From Gloeocapsa sp. UFS-A4-WI-NPMV-4B04 (GTDB taxonomy: Bacteria; Cyanobacteriota; Cyanobacteriia; Cyanobacteriales; Chroococcidiopsidaceae), in contig JAHHHE010000035.1 of assembly GCA_019359535.1 (NCBI GenBank), forward strand, positions 1 through 35,664: a stretch of DNA of 35,664 nt, given 5' to 3'. Shown piece after piece: positions 25,420 to 33,088 of the stretch. The number at the start of each line of letters is the position of its first letter. Within the stretch, counting starts at the first letter, position 1. Below the pieces are notes generated by a model. The model saw only the letters and a list, made by a program, of their open reading frames with translations. It was not told where the DNA came from and made no database searches. Position numbers and translations under genes: made by a program.

Positions 25420-26764
25420 AAAGTTCAGTGTATTTACCGGAATAAGTGGGTTTAAAGCTCTGCACTTCCGGTCAGTGCTTTTATTTAAGTTTGAATACTT
25501 AAAAAGACACCTCCTGTTTTTAAGGTATAGTGAAGATATGCTGAATCTAACTTATACCTACCGATTAAAACTGACGCAGCAACAATCTCAGACCTACGAG
25601 GCATGGCTAGAAACCTCTCGTAGAGTCTGGAATTTTGCGTTAGCCCAAAGGAAGGACTGGTATAGTTCAAGGTCATGCAGAATAGACGCTTGTAGTCGGT
25701 TTCGCGAGTACATCATTCCGGCAGGCGCACCCAGACCAACATTTGCATCCCAATGCAAAGCTTTAACCCAGGCGAGAAAGACCAACCCTGATCTCAATGC
25801 CGCGCATTCTCAGATGCTGCAACAAGTATTAAGGAGACTAGAGAAAGCGTTTATTGGAATGTGGGAAACGGGACGTGGATTCCCTCGATTTAAGAAGCAG
25901 GGGAGAATGCGCTCATTATTGTTTCCGCAGTTGGGTATTAATCCATACCTTGGCAATCAGATCAAACTTCCTGGTATTGGCTGGGTCAAAATGCACCTAT
26001 CTCGCCCTCTACCTGATGGGTTTGCTGTCAAGCAGGCTCAAGTGGTGAAACAGGCATCAGGCTGGTATGTGATGCTCACATTGCAAGCAGATATTCAAAT
26101 TCCCGATGTCATGCCACACGGTCAAGCTGTTGGTATTGACTTAGGGTTGAAAAGTTTCCTCGCTACTTCGACGGGAGAGCAAGTCGTCAGACCTCGGTTC
26201 TTTGTGGATCTCCAACGCAAGCTGCGATTGCTGCAACAACGAGCAAGTCATAAAGTCAAAGGTTCAAACAACTGGCGTAAAGCGATCGCCTTGGTAGCTA
26301 GATTGCACGAACAGATTCATGACACTCGCAAAGATTTCCACTTCAAGCTGGCACACCAACTGTGTAACCAAGTTGGAATAATATTTGCTGAAGACTTGAA
26401 CTTCAAAGCATGGGCTAAGGGGATGTTTTCAAAACACACTCTTGACGCTGGCGAGGAAGCGTTTCTGTCTATCTTGGAATGGGTGTCAAAGAAGCGGGGT
26501 GTGTACTTTGCGCTCGTTAATCCCAATGGCACAAGTCAGATTTGCCCCAACTGCAATCACCACACGGGCAAGAAGGATTTAAGTGAACGAGTGCATCATT
26601 GCGGTGAATGTGGATACACAACCGATAGAGACGTTGCAGCCGCTCAGGTGGTAATGCAGCGTGGACTTGCAGCCGTAGGGCATACGGTCAAGATGCTTGG
26701 CGAGGGGTTAAGCACTAGCTCCCTTTTGACCCAAGAATCTCCGAGGCTTTAGCCCGGAGAGTGT
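25420..26764 (+). mobile_element. tnpB-only IS200/IS605-family element (left end approximate)
   Basis: Right end defined by the hairpin CTCCGAGGCTTTAGCCCGGAG (26739-26759) and terminal ...GTGTCA. The left end is uncertain; a short hairpin GCAC...GTGC near 25460-25477 fits a left-end structure. Only a 22-bp island separates its right end from the right end of copy B. Confidence 0.55.
25538..26752 (+). CDS. tnpB: TnpB RNA-guided endonuclease (tnpB-only element)
   Basis: 404 residues from ATG 25538 (MLNLTYTYRLKL), chosen over the longer frame starting at 25475 because family members begin here. RuvC residues are present: GIDLG with D201, FAEDLN with E285, and TDRDVAAAQ near the end. The zinc finger is CPNC...CGEC. 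It resembles the tnpB at 3028-4269 most closely. The C-terminus (SSLLTQESPRL) runs into the right-end hairpin, so the omega-RNA would overlap the last codons. It looks intact. Confidence 0.93.
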   Translation: MLNLTYTYRLKLTQQQSQTYEAWLETSRRVWNFALAQRKDWYSSRSCRIDACSRFREYIIPAGAPRPTFASQCKALTQARKTNPDLNAAHSQMLQQVLRRLEKAFIGMWETGRGFPRFKKQGRMRSLLFPQLGINPYLGNQIKLPGIGWVKMHLSRPLPDGFAVKQAQVVKQASGWYVMLTLQADIQIPDVMPHGQAVGIDLGLKSFLATSTGEQVVRPRFFVDLQRKLRLLQQRASHKVKGSNNWRKAIALVARLHEQIHDTRKDFHFKLAHQLCNQVGIIFAEDLNFKAWAKGMFSKHTLDAGEEAFLSILEWVSKKRGVYFALVNPNGTSQICPNCNHHTGKKDLSERVHHCGECGYTTDRDVAAAQVVMQRGLAAVGHTVKMLGEGLSTSSLLTQESPRL

Positions 26765-26786
26765 CAATAAGGGTAACTTGCAACCT
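26764..26786. repeat. 23-bp repeat, copy 1, between two element right ends
   Basis: TCAATAAGGGTAACTTGC followed by AACCT; the same 23 bases recur at 28617-28639. Here it is bounded by the right end of the 25538 tnpB element and the right end of copy B. It would provide the guide part of both omega-RNAs, on opposite strands. Confidence 0.85.
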
Positions 26787-26808
26787 GTGACATCTCCCAG
26801 CGCTCCAC

Positions 26809-28023
26809 CTAAGATGTGAGAGCGTGGGCTTCCAAGACAATCCAGCTATCGCTTCGGAGGCTCTTGGCTTTAAAATCGGGATGACCCACCGATTTATTCA
26901 TTATATTTATCGCTGCATTATGATCGCGGTCAAGGCTACACCCGCAGGTGCAACTATGCCAGCGCTCATGCAATTCTTTGGGGACTTTGACCCCACATTT
27001 AGAGCAATTTTGAGACGTATTATATGCGCTGACTGCAATAGTTAATGACCCAGCTTTTTCGGCTTTGGTTGCAAGTATTGACAGAAAGCTTGACCATCCA
27101 GCATCATGCACAGACTTCGCTAAATGTGTTTTAGCAAGTCCTTTAATATTCAAGTCTTCGTAAGCAATTACATCATATTTTTTGAGTAGATTGTTGGCAA
27201 TTTTAAAGTGAAAATCACGGCGTTTGTCTGCAACTTTTTTGTGCTGCAATCCCAACTGTTTAATCGCTTTAAGTCTACGATTACTACCTTTTTTTCGGCG
27301 TGACACTCGCTTTTGAATAACCTTCAAGCGCTTTTGCGCTTTACAATAATGCTGAGGTATAGCAACAGTTTCATTCTGGGCAGTTGTTAAAAATTCCTTC
27401 AGACCAACATCAATTCCAGTTATTGATTCTGGATTAAAATCAGGCTTAATTTCTGGCACAGTTTCATCAGCCAAGGAAAGCGTAACATAGTAGCCATCTG
27501 CCTTTCTAGTTATAGAAGCCGTTTTGATTTTGAATCCATCAGGTATTGGACGATGCAAGATAATTTTAACTTTCCCAAACATTGGAAGATTGATTAGATC
27601 ATGTTGCAAGCATCCTTCTTTTATTTGAGGATAAGTAAACGTGCGATAGCGACTTCTAGGTTTAAAGCGCGGTCTACCGCTATGCTTGCCACTGTTATCA
27701 CCCTTTAAGAATCTATCAAAAGTAGATTTTACTCGTTTCACGACATCTTGAAGTACCTGCGAATAAACTTCGCTGTACCAAGGATGAGTTGTTTTTAGTT
27801 TGGGTAAAGTTTTCTTTTGCGAGTAATAATCTGGATTGTCTCTTAGCTCTGGTAAATGACAGACAAGAGGACACGCATTAATAGAAGAGCGATTACGTTC
27901 CCACCAGTCAAATCTATCCGCCAGCAGATAATTGTATTGAGCTCAGCACATTGATAGCCAACGGTCAATTTCAATAACTTGCTGTTTTGTCGGTCTTAAT
28001 TTGTACTGGTGGGCTATATTCAT
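26809..28023 (-). pseudogene. tnpB: tnpB of copy B with nonsense codon 27
   Basis: Collinear with copy A tnpB from ATG 28023. Codon 27, TGC in copy A (MCCAQYN), is TGA here (27943-27945), leaving MC-stop-AQYNY. The rest is open to TAG after ALTS, and RuvC residues (GIDVG, YEDLN, DRDHNAA) are intact, so decay is recent. The next usable in-frame start is GTG 27741, giving a 310-residue protein that lacks the first 94 residues and so much of the REC/wedge part; it is unlikely to be a working nuclease. Confidence 0.92.
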
Positions 28024-28057
28024 GCAATAATCTTATCATGCAGTGCTTAAAATGTAA

Positions 28058-28486
28058 ATGGCTTATAAATCTCACTCTAGGGCAGTATCCGACCTTAAAG
28101 CTCATCTAGTGCTTACAACAAAATATCGGAGAAAGGTAATCACTGCACCTATGCTGATACGACTCAGTGAGATATTTGAGGAGTTATGCCGTAAGTGGGG
28201 ATGCGAGATAGTTGAATTCGACGGGGAGTCAGATCATGTGCATCTGCTATTCAGCTTTTACCCGCAGATGCAGTTATCCAAATTTGTGAACAACCTCAAA
28301 ACTGTAAGCTCAATTTATATTCGTAAGGAGTTTGTGACTGAGGTACAGCAGTTTTATAGCAAACCTGTCTTCTGGCATAGTGCATACTTTATTGCTAGCT
28401 GTGGAGGTGTCACCGTAGAGGAATTGAAGCGTTACGTTCAAGAACAAGATTCCCCCGTTGATACTGAAGATCCGGTCGGCAATTGA
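28058..28486 (+). CDS. tnpA: TnpA Y1 (HUH) transposase of IS605-type copy B
   Basis: 142 residues with HUH motif DHVHLLF (H60, H62) and catalytic Y126 (ELKRYVQEQ). Complete and probably active, so the element may still move although its tnpB is broken. The DNA is mosaic: the first part is almost identical to copy A and the part from about 28226 to 28404 is identical to copy C (see findings). Confidence 0.95.
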   Translation: MAYKSHSRAVSDLKAHLVLTTKYRRKVITAPMLIRLSEIFEELCRKWGCEIVEFDGESDHVHLLFSFYPQMQLSKFVNNLKTVSSIYIRKEFVTEVQQFYSKPVFWHSAYFIASCGGVTVEELKRYVQEQDSPVDTEDPVGN

Positions 28487-28548
28487 TCTCGACCCTAGAA
28501 ACATTGCTTCGCTCGTTTCATAGGGCGGGGATTCTTGCCATTGAAGCT

Positions 28549-28616
28549 AAAACTAGCCAAAGTCGTTTTCCACTGAAGGTCGTTTCCTCCATAACAGCTT
28601 GTCAGAGGTTTGTAGC
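28549..28616 (-). pseudogene. Diverged 3'-end remnant of a second copy of the dead-TnpB gene
   Basis: The minus strand reads DKLLWRKRPSVENDFG-stop, matching the end of the 28646-30313 protein (NKQLGKKRPPGENDFG-stop). DNA similarity over about 60 bp is roughly 75 percent by eye. The sequence right after its stop, once copy B is removed, matches the sequence after the stop of the intact gene almost exactly. Confidence 0.7.
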
Positions 28617-28639
28617 TCAATAAGGGTAACTTGCAACCT
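28617..28639. repeat. 23-bp repeat, copy 2, after the dead-TnpB gene stop
   Basis: Identical to 26764-26786. On the minus strand it follows the TAG of the 28646-30313 gene after TTTTAA. Conserved non-coding sequence, candidate end of a guide-RNA scaffold. Confidence 0.8.
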
Positions 28640-28645
28640 TTAAAA

Positions 28646-30313
28646 CTAGCCAAAATCGTTTTCCCCTGGAGGTCGTTTTTTTCCTAACTGCTTGTTGGAT
28701 TTCGGTGGCACAGAGCTATGCTTTCCGGTCTTCCGAGGCTGTTGTAATGATTCTGGCTTGCAGGGGGCTACAAGCTCAGATCCAGTCTCCAAGAAGTTTG
28801 GAGAGGTAGCGTGACTCGTTTTGTCTCCATTAAGGGTCAAGGATTCCGTCTTTTGTTGACTTAAGCTCAGATTAGTGTTTTTTAAGCTAGATTGGGAGAT
28901 TGTCCCCGCATCACGAGGAGCTGCCTCTTGCGAGGCTTCCTGGTTCAATGTCCATTGGGACTCCCCAGGCTTTAATTCCCACGACCAAGCGCGGTATCTT
29001 CCGAAGAAGCTTGATATGTAGACAGCACGAGGCAGCCGCAATTGTTTACTGTAGAGTTTAGCTTGCTGCCTTTGTTCGTCTGGAATTTCTTTAGGAGTGA
29101 CTTTAATAAATTCTCGTGCGTTTATTACAGCTTTTTGCTCAATCATGGTCAGAAGTTGACCCAGCCCATTCTCAAGGACTAATTTATTAAACTGGGACTT
29201 AACCGAGGCTCCATTGGGGTCGTAGCCAGTACCTGACTTATTTACAATTGGTTTGGGTCTACGAGTAATTTGATGCACCTCAGATCTGACAGTAGCAAGA
29301 GCGCCGTACTCCTGCACTAAGTTGGTTGAAAGCTTGTGATTGACAGCTCGTCGAGTCCGACGTATTTTTTCATGCTGCCGTGAAATTTTCTGCTGAGTCT
29401 TGGCTTTGTTTGCGCCTTTATGGGGATTAATTGGGCAACTTAAGAAATGCTCTTTCAGGTCGGGATTGTATGTACTAATCGGGCAGAGTTTCTGCTGGCG
29501 GCTGAGTTTTCGCTGAAGCCTTTGCAACCGCTTCTCCATCCGGTGATAGTAAGCTGGCGGCTTTACTACCTTGCCTCCATCAGTTGTAAATAAATCCTTA
29601 TACCCCAAAGATATCCCTACTGCCTTCTTGGATGGCTTCAATCTTTTTAGGGGTAGCTCTCCCGTTAATTGTAAATAGTATCCTGATGGTTCCCTTACAA
29701 TTTTTAGCGTAGCAATAGGGACTGAAGCATCCCATCGCTTTTCTAAAGTTCTAACTGTTACTTTTCCCAGTTTAGGAAGGATGATTTGCTTACCAGAAAT
29801 CTTAATAGATTTGGAATTGTTATTTACAAGTGTATTGAGTTTATCCTTGTAGCGTTTATATCTTGGTCTTTTATGTTTTCCTGCCTTGTACTCTGACCAA
29901 GCATCACTTAATGATTTGAGTGTACCAGCCACAACCTTGCTTGGAACCTCGCATAGCCAAGGCTTATCAGGATGGTTTTTCTGAGCAAAGTAGTACAGAA
30001 GTCCAAAGTGCGTGGGTGATTCTAGCTCAGGTTTGCGATAGAACTGCTGTATGGGACAACTCATCCGATATGGTTTGGTCTGAGCTATCCGGCTAAAGGG
30101 GACAAGCTCCCCATCATCATTTTTATAGTATTCCCACTGAATAGAACAACAAGGAACCCAAGATTTTGAGTCTTTATCCCAACGAGCATTCCTATTGAAT
30201 TCCTCCAGTAAGTGTAGCCCCCGATTCCAAACCCAGCGCAGTGTATTCAGCCAACTATCTACTTTGACCTGCTGCGATTGGTTTAGGGACAGTTTAAATT
30301 CTATGGTACGCAT
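28646..30313 (-). CDS. Nuclease-dead TnpB/Cas12-like protein
   Basis: 555 residues, start ATG 30313. The N-terminus (MRTIEFKLSLNQSQQVKVDS, WLNTLRWVWNRGLHLL) and the KAVGISLGYKDLFTTDGGKVV block (230-250) are clearly TnpB-like. The first RuvC aspartate is serine (GISLG, S235; others here read GIDxG or ALDLG). The region of the catalytic glutamate reads ALATVRSEV (338-346) instead of xxxEDLN. The CxxC...CxxC zinc finger and DRDxNAA block are absent; around 420-445 it reads LRLPRAVYISSFFGRYRAWS. A 100-residue polar tail follows (450-555). It could bind a guide RNA and DNA without cutting, like TldR repressors or Cas12k. No CRISPR array or Tn7-like genes are nearby. The upstream region is cut by copy C. 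Confidence 0.85.
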   Translation of the reverse strand: MRTIEFKLSLNQSQQVKVDSWLNTLRWVWNRGLHLLEEFNRNARWDKDSKSWVPCCSIQWEYYKNDDGELVPFSRIAQTKPYRMSCPIQQFYRKPELESPTHFGLLYYFAQKNHPDKPWLCEVPSKVVAGTLKSLSDAWSEYKAGKHKRPRYKRYKDKLNTLVNNNSKSIKISGKQIILPKLGKVTVRTLEKRWDASVPIATLKIVREPSGYYLQLTGELPLKRLKPSKKAVGISLGYKDLFTTDGGKVVKPPAYYHRMEKRLQRLQRKLSRQQKLCPISTYNPDLKEHFLSCPINPHKGANKAKTQQKISRQHEKIRRTRRAVNHKLSTNLVQEYGALATVRSEVHQITRRPKPIVNKSGTGYDPNGASVKSQFNKLVLENGLGQLLTMIEQKAVINAREFIKVTPKEIPDEQRQQAKLYSKQLRLPRAVYISSFFGRYRAWSWELKPGESQWTLNQEASQEAAPRDAGTISQSSLKNTNLSLSQQKTESLTLNGDKTSHATSPNFLETGSELVAPCKPESLQQPRKTGKHSSVPPKSNKQLGKKRPPGENDFG

Positions 30314-30390
30314 TATTAATGCTAGCTTGCCCTGTGATAAGCACTATACTAACACCCAATTTTTCTTAGCTTCAACCGCGAGAATCCCCG

Positions 30391-30432
30391 CCCTAAAAAC
30401 ATCATGGGCTAAAGCCCATGATGTTTTTAGGG
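30391..30432. repeat. 19-bp perfect hairpin at the copy C left end
   Basis: CCCTAAAAACATCATGGGC, loop TAAA, and its exact complement. It lies in the left end where TnpA is expected to recognise a hairpin and overlaps the last codon of tnpA. It is much longer than the corresponding structure of copies A and B. Confidence 0.8.
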
Positions 30433-30867
30433 TCGGGATGAATCGAGGACAGAATCGTTGTTACTCACGGGCAAATCTTGCTGTTGAACGTAACGCTTTA
30501 ATTCCTCCACAGTAACTCCCCCACAGCTAGCAATAAAGTATGCACTATGCCAGAAGACAGGTTTGCTATAAAACTGCTGTACCTCAGTCACAAACTCCTT
30601 ACGAATATAAATTGAGCTTACAGTTTTGAGGTTGTTCACAAATTTGGATAACTGCATCTGCGGGTAAAAGCTGAATAGCAGATGCACATGATCTGACTCC
30701 CCATTGAATTCAACTATCTCGCATCCCCACTTACGGCATAACTCCTCAAATATCTCGTTAAGTCGGTAAAGCATAGGTGCAGTGATTACCTTTCTTCGGT
30801 ATTTTGTCGTAAGCACTAGATGAGCTTTAAGGTCTGATACTGCTCTAGAGTCGGACTTATAAACCAT
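30427..30867 (-). CDS. tnpA: TnpA Y1 (HUH) transposase of IS605-type copy C
   Basis: 146 residues, HUH motif DHVHLLF and catalytic tyrosine in ELKRYVQQQ. Very close to copies A and B although its partner tnpB is much more diverged. Divergent from tnpB with starts 34 bp apart. Intact. Confidence 0.95.
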   Translation of the reverse strand: MVYKSDSRAVSDLKAHLVLTTKYRRKVITAPMLYRLNEIFEELCRKWGCEIVEFNGESDHVHLLFSFYPQMQLSKFVNNLKTVSSIYIRKEFVTEVQQFYSKPVFWHSAYFIASCGGVTVEELKRYVQQQDLPVSNNDSVLDSSRP

Positions 30868-30901
30868 TTACGTTTAAAGCACTGCATGATAATATTATCT
30901 C

Positions 30902-32170
30902 ATGAATATAGCGCACCAATACAAGTTGCTTCCGACCTCCGCCCAAAAAATCATCATGAACAGATGGCTAGATATGTGCAGGGCAGAATACAACTTTTTG
31001 TTGGCAGAGCGGTTTAATTGGTGGGAGAGAAATCGAAATGATATAAATAGTTGCCCTCTAATCTGCCATCTTCCAGAACTGAAAGATAATCCTGATTACT
31101 ACAGCCAAAAGCGTGGACTTGTACCACTAAAGCAAGATAAACCCTGGTACAAAAGCGTTCACTCACAAGTGCTTCAGGACTGTGTAAATCGAGTTAAGTT
31201 AGCCTTTGATAGATTTGTTAAAGGAGATAGTAATGGCTCTCGCAGCGGTAAGCCGCGCTTTAAAGCCAAGAATCGTTATAGGTCATTTACTTATACGCAA
31301 ATAAATAGTGGCGACATTAATGGCAATGTCATTCATTTATCTAAAATAGGTGATTGCAAGCTGATTCTGCATAGACCTATTCCTGATGGATTTAAAGTTA
31401 AAACTGCTATCATCAGCAAGAAATCTGATGGCTGGTATATCACTTTAAGTTTAGAAGATAAGTCAGTTCCAGAGGCTATTACAAATGTTGTCCCAACAGA
31501 AGACAATAGTGTTGCTTTGGATCTAGGATTAGAGAAATTTGTGGCTCTTAATACTGGCGAATTTGTGAATATTCCACAACATTTTCGCCGTAGTGAAGAA
31601 GACTTGAGTAGATTACAGCAAAAAGTCTCTATTAGGCAGAAAGGTAGTCGAGCAAGAAAACTGTTAAACCGCAGAATTGGCAAACTCCATCAGAAGATTG
31701 CACGACAACGTAAGCAGTTTCACTTTGAGACGGCTGGCAGAGTTCTTGATAAAGCTGACGTGGTTTTTGTCGAAAACTTGAAAGTTAAAAACATGAGTAG
31801 ACGATGCAAGCCTAAACAGGATGAGACGGGTAAGTTTCTTCCTAATGGACAATCTGCAAAGTCTGGATTGAACAAAAGCATAGCTGATGCAGGTTGGGCA
31901 AGCTTCGTTGATATTCTCTCTTTCAAAGCTGAAAATGCTGGTCAGAGAGTAATTAAAGTTGACCCCTATGGAACCTCGCAGCACTGCTCAAATTGCCTGA
32001 ACAAAGTCCCAAAAACTTTATCTGAGCGCTGGCACTCATGCCCTAGTTGCTCTCTTGAAGTTGATCGGGACACCAACAGCGCAATTCTGATTAAGAAACT
32101 GGGTCTGGATGTCTCACTCAGTATAAAACGCTCTAGGAGAAATCCGAGAGAAGCCTGCGCTGTGGTGTAA
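30902..32170 (+). CDS. tnpB: TnpB RNA-guided endonuclease of IS605-type copy C
   Basis: 422 residues. ALDLG with D207, FVENL with E291, and DRDTNSA at 388-394. Zinc finger CSNC...CPSC. Related to copies A and B (MNIAHQYKL start, [18 protein letters not shown]) but clearly diverged, and with an insertion after RuvC-II (RRCKPKQDETGKFLPNGQSA) not present in A or B. Intact; its omega-RNA would extend from the 3' end to 32193 and take its guide from the sequence beyond. Confidence 0.94.
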   Translation: MNIAHQYKLLPTSAQKIIMNRWLDMCRAEYNFLLAERFNWWERNRNDINSCPLICHLPELKDNPDYYSQKRGLVPLKQDKPWYKSVHSQVLQDCVNRVKLAFDRFVKGDSNGSRSGKPRFKAKNRYRSFTYTQINSGDINGNVIHLSKIGDCKLILHRPIPDGFKVKTAIISKKSDGWYITLSLEDKSVPEAITNVVPTEDNSVALDLGLEKFVALNTGEFVNIPQHFRRSEEDLSRLQQKVSIRQKGSRARKLLNRRIGKLHQKIARQRKQFHFETAGRVLDKADVVFVENLKVKNMSRRCKPKQDETGKFLPNGQSAKSGLNKSIADAGWASFVDILSFKAENAGQRVIKVDPYGTSQHCSNCLNKVPKTLSERWHSCPSCSLEVDRDTNSAILIKKLGLDVSLSIKRSRRNPREACAVV

Positions 32171-32193
32171 ACCCAGCGTCAGGAGTACATCAC

Positions 32194-32686
32194 GCAACTT
32201 ACTGTTTTGAGTGTCGAAACCTTGAGCTTTTTATGACAAAAAGATTGACAATGTACTCGCACATCTGCAAGCAGCTAGAGCCGGACTTGTAGAAATAGCT
32301 CACGGAATTCAGCGTGAGAGGGACTTGTAAGAGCGCCACGCATCTTATCTTGTGTCGCTCCCGTCGATGGGTGCTGCACAACAGTCGCCCCAGTCTAAAG
32401 AAAGCGCACTCCTCCCTCCCTTTAAGCCTGCATTTTGGGAAGTAGGAGTAAGACCAATTGCTCCGTAGCGAAATTGGTTTTGCAGGCTCAGATACTAAAA
32501 CGCCTCTAAAGGATTGTCTCTAGAGGCGTTACAGCAGTTAATTTATAAGAGTTTGGTATAGTTATTGCCCGTATATCTACATAGTTTAATTAGTGCATTC
32601 TGCTTTCAGGTGAAGAATATATGAAGATAGGCTTGAGTTTAATGAAGAGAGTGTAAATTTAACTTTTTCGGTAATGTTACGCCTAC
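32194..32686. other. Intergenic region with one hairpin and a short open stretch
   Basis: It contains the hairpin AACGCCTCTA...TAGAGGCGTT (32499-32508 with 32521-32530), which looks like a terminator. It also has a start-less open stretch reading KKIDNVLAHLQAARAGLVEI then AHGIQRERDL and a stop (about 32237-32330, plus strand), maybe a gene remnant. Before copy C inserted, the left part was the upstream region of the dead-TnpB gene. Nothing else identified. Confidence 0.4.
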
Positions 32687-33085
32687 TTGCAGGAATATCA
32701 AGTTTTTTCTCAAAGACCATTACCGGATTGCGGAATGCAGCAAATTTTCGACCACGTTAGGTACAAAAACGTAAAAGCTAGAGTAAAAGAGGCGATTAAA
32801 TCCGAGTTTAATCATCGCTGTGCCTACTGTGGTTCCAAGTCTAAACGACTAACCCTAGACCATGTGCTAGCTTCTTCAAAAGGAGGTATAGATTCATGGA
32901 GCAACCTAGTTTTAGCCTGTGCAAAATGCAACGGTAGCAAAGGCTCTAAAAATTTGACTGACTGGTACACAGTCTCGCTGCCAAGTTACTCCGAAGAGCG
33001 GTTACAGAGGATTTTGAACAGATATATCGTAAAGTCTGAGACGTTTCTGCCCAATCACGTGAAGGGATTTGCGTCGCTTGTGTGA
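32687..33085 (+). CDS. HNH endonuclease-family protein
   Basis: 132 residues. [20 protein letters not shown] followed by [20 protein letters not shown] is a full HNH motif with a CxxC...CxxC zinc site. The start used is TTG 32687. An ATG at 32674 leads a different frame (MLRLLAGI) that runs into the same sequence, so a small indel near 32690 may have disturbed the original start. Cyanobacterial HNH proteins of this size are common and of unknown cellular role. It ends 3 bp before the end of the converging Uma2 gene. Confidence 0.85.
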   Translation: MQEYQVFSQRPLPDCGMQQIFDHVRYKNVKARVKEAIKSEFNHRCAYCGSKSKRLTLDHVLASSKGGIDSWSNLVLACAKCNGSKGSKNLTDWYTVSLPSYSEERLQRILNRYIVKSETFLPNHVKGFASLV

Positions 33086-33088
33086 GCG

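Larger units (their letters stand above)
26787..28548. mobile_element. IS200/IS605-family element, copy B (tnpB broken)
   Basis: 1762 bp, collinear with copy A (1106-2869). Right end at 26787 (GTGACATCTCCC), left end at 28548 (minus strand AGCTTCAA), preceded on the minus strand by TTTT as in copy A. tnpB is interrupted by a TGA, tnpA is intact. It is inserted just after the end of a diverged remnant of the 28646-30313 gene. Confidence 0.82.
30368..32193. mobile_element. IS200/IS605-family element, copy C (tnpA and tnpB divergent)
   Basis: Same arrangement as copies A and B in reverse orientation. The left end is AGCTTCAACCGCGAGAATCC (30368 on), preceded by TTTTTCTT. The right end is near 32193 (AGGAGTACATCAC, compare GGGAGATGTCAC in A and B). 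It is inserted 55 bp upstream of the start of the dead-TnpB gene, in its promoter region. Confidence 0.75.

Noticed and set aside
25475..25537. N-terminal extension of the tnpB at 25538
   Set aside because: Related TnpB proteins begin at MLNLTYTYR; the extra 21 codons lie in the element's left end.
28549..28702. Two similar ~60-bp units with 93-bp period next to a Cas12-like protein, as a mini CRISPR array
   Set aside because: Only two units, the similar parts are the translated ends of a gene and a gene remnant, and repeat length and identity do not fit CRISPR. Better explained as a duplicated 3' end.
28646..30313. Cas12k (type V-K) effector
   Set aside because: The N-terminus does not read like Cas12k, no CRISPR array, tracrRNA-like region, TnsB, TnsC or TniQ is present, and the fold order is that of TnpB.
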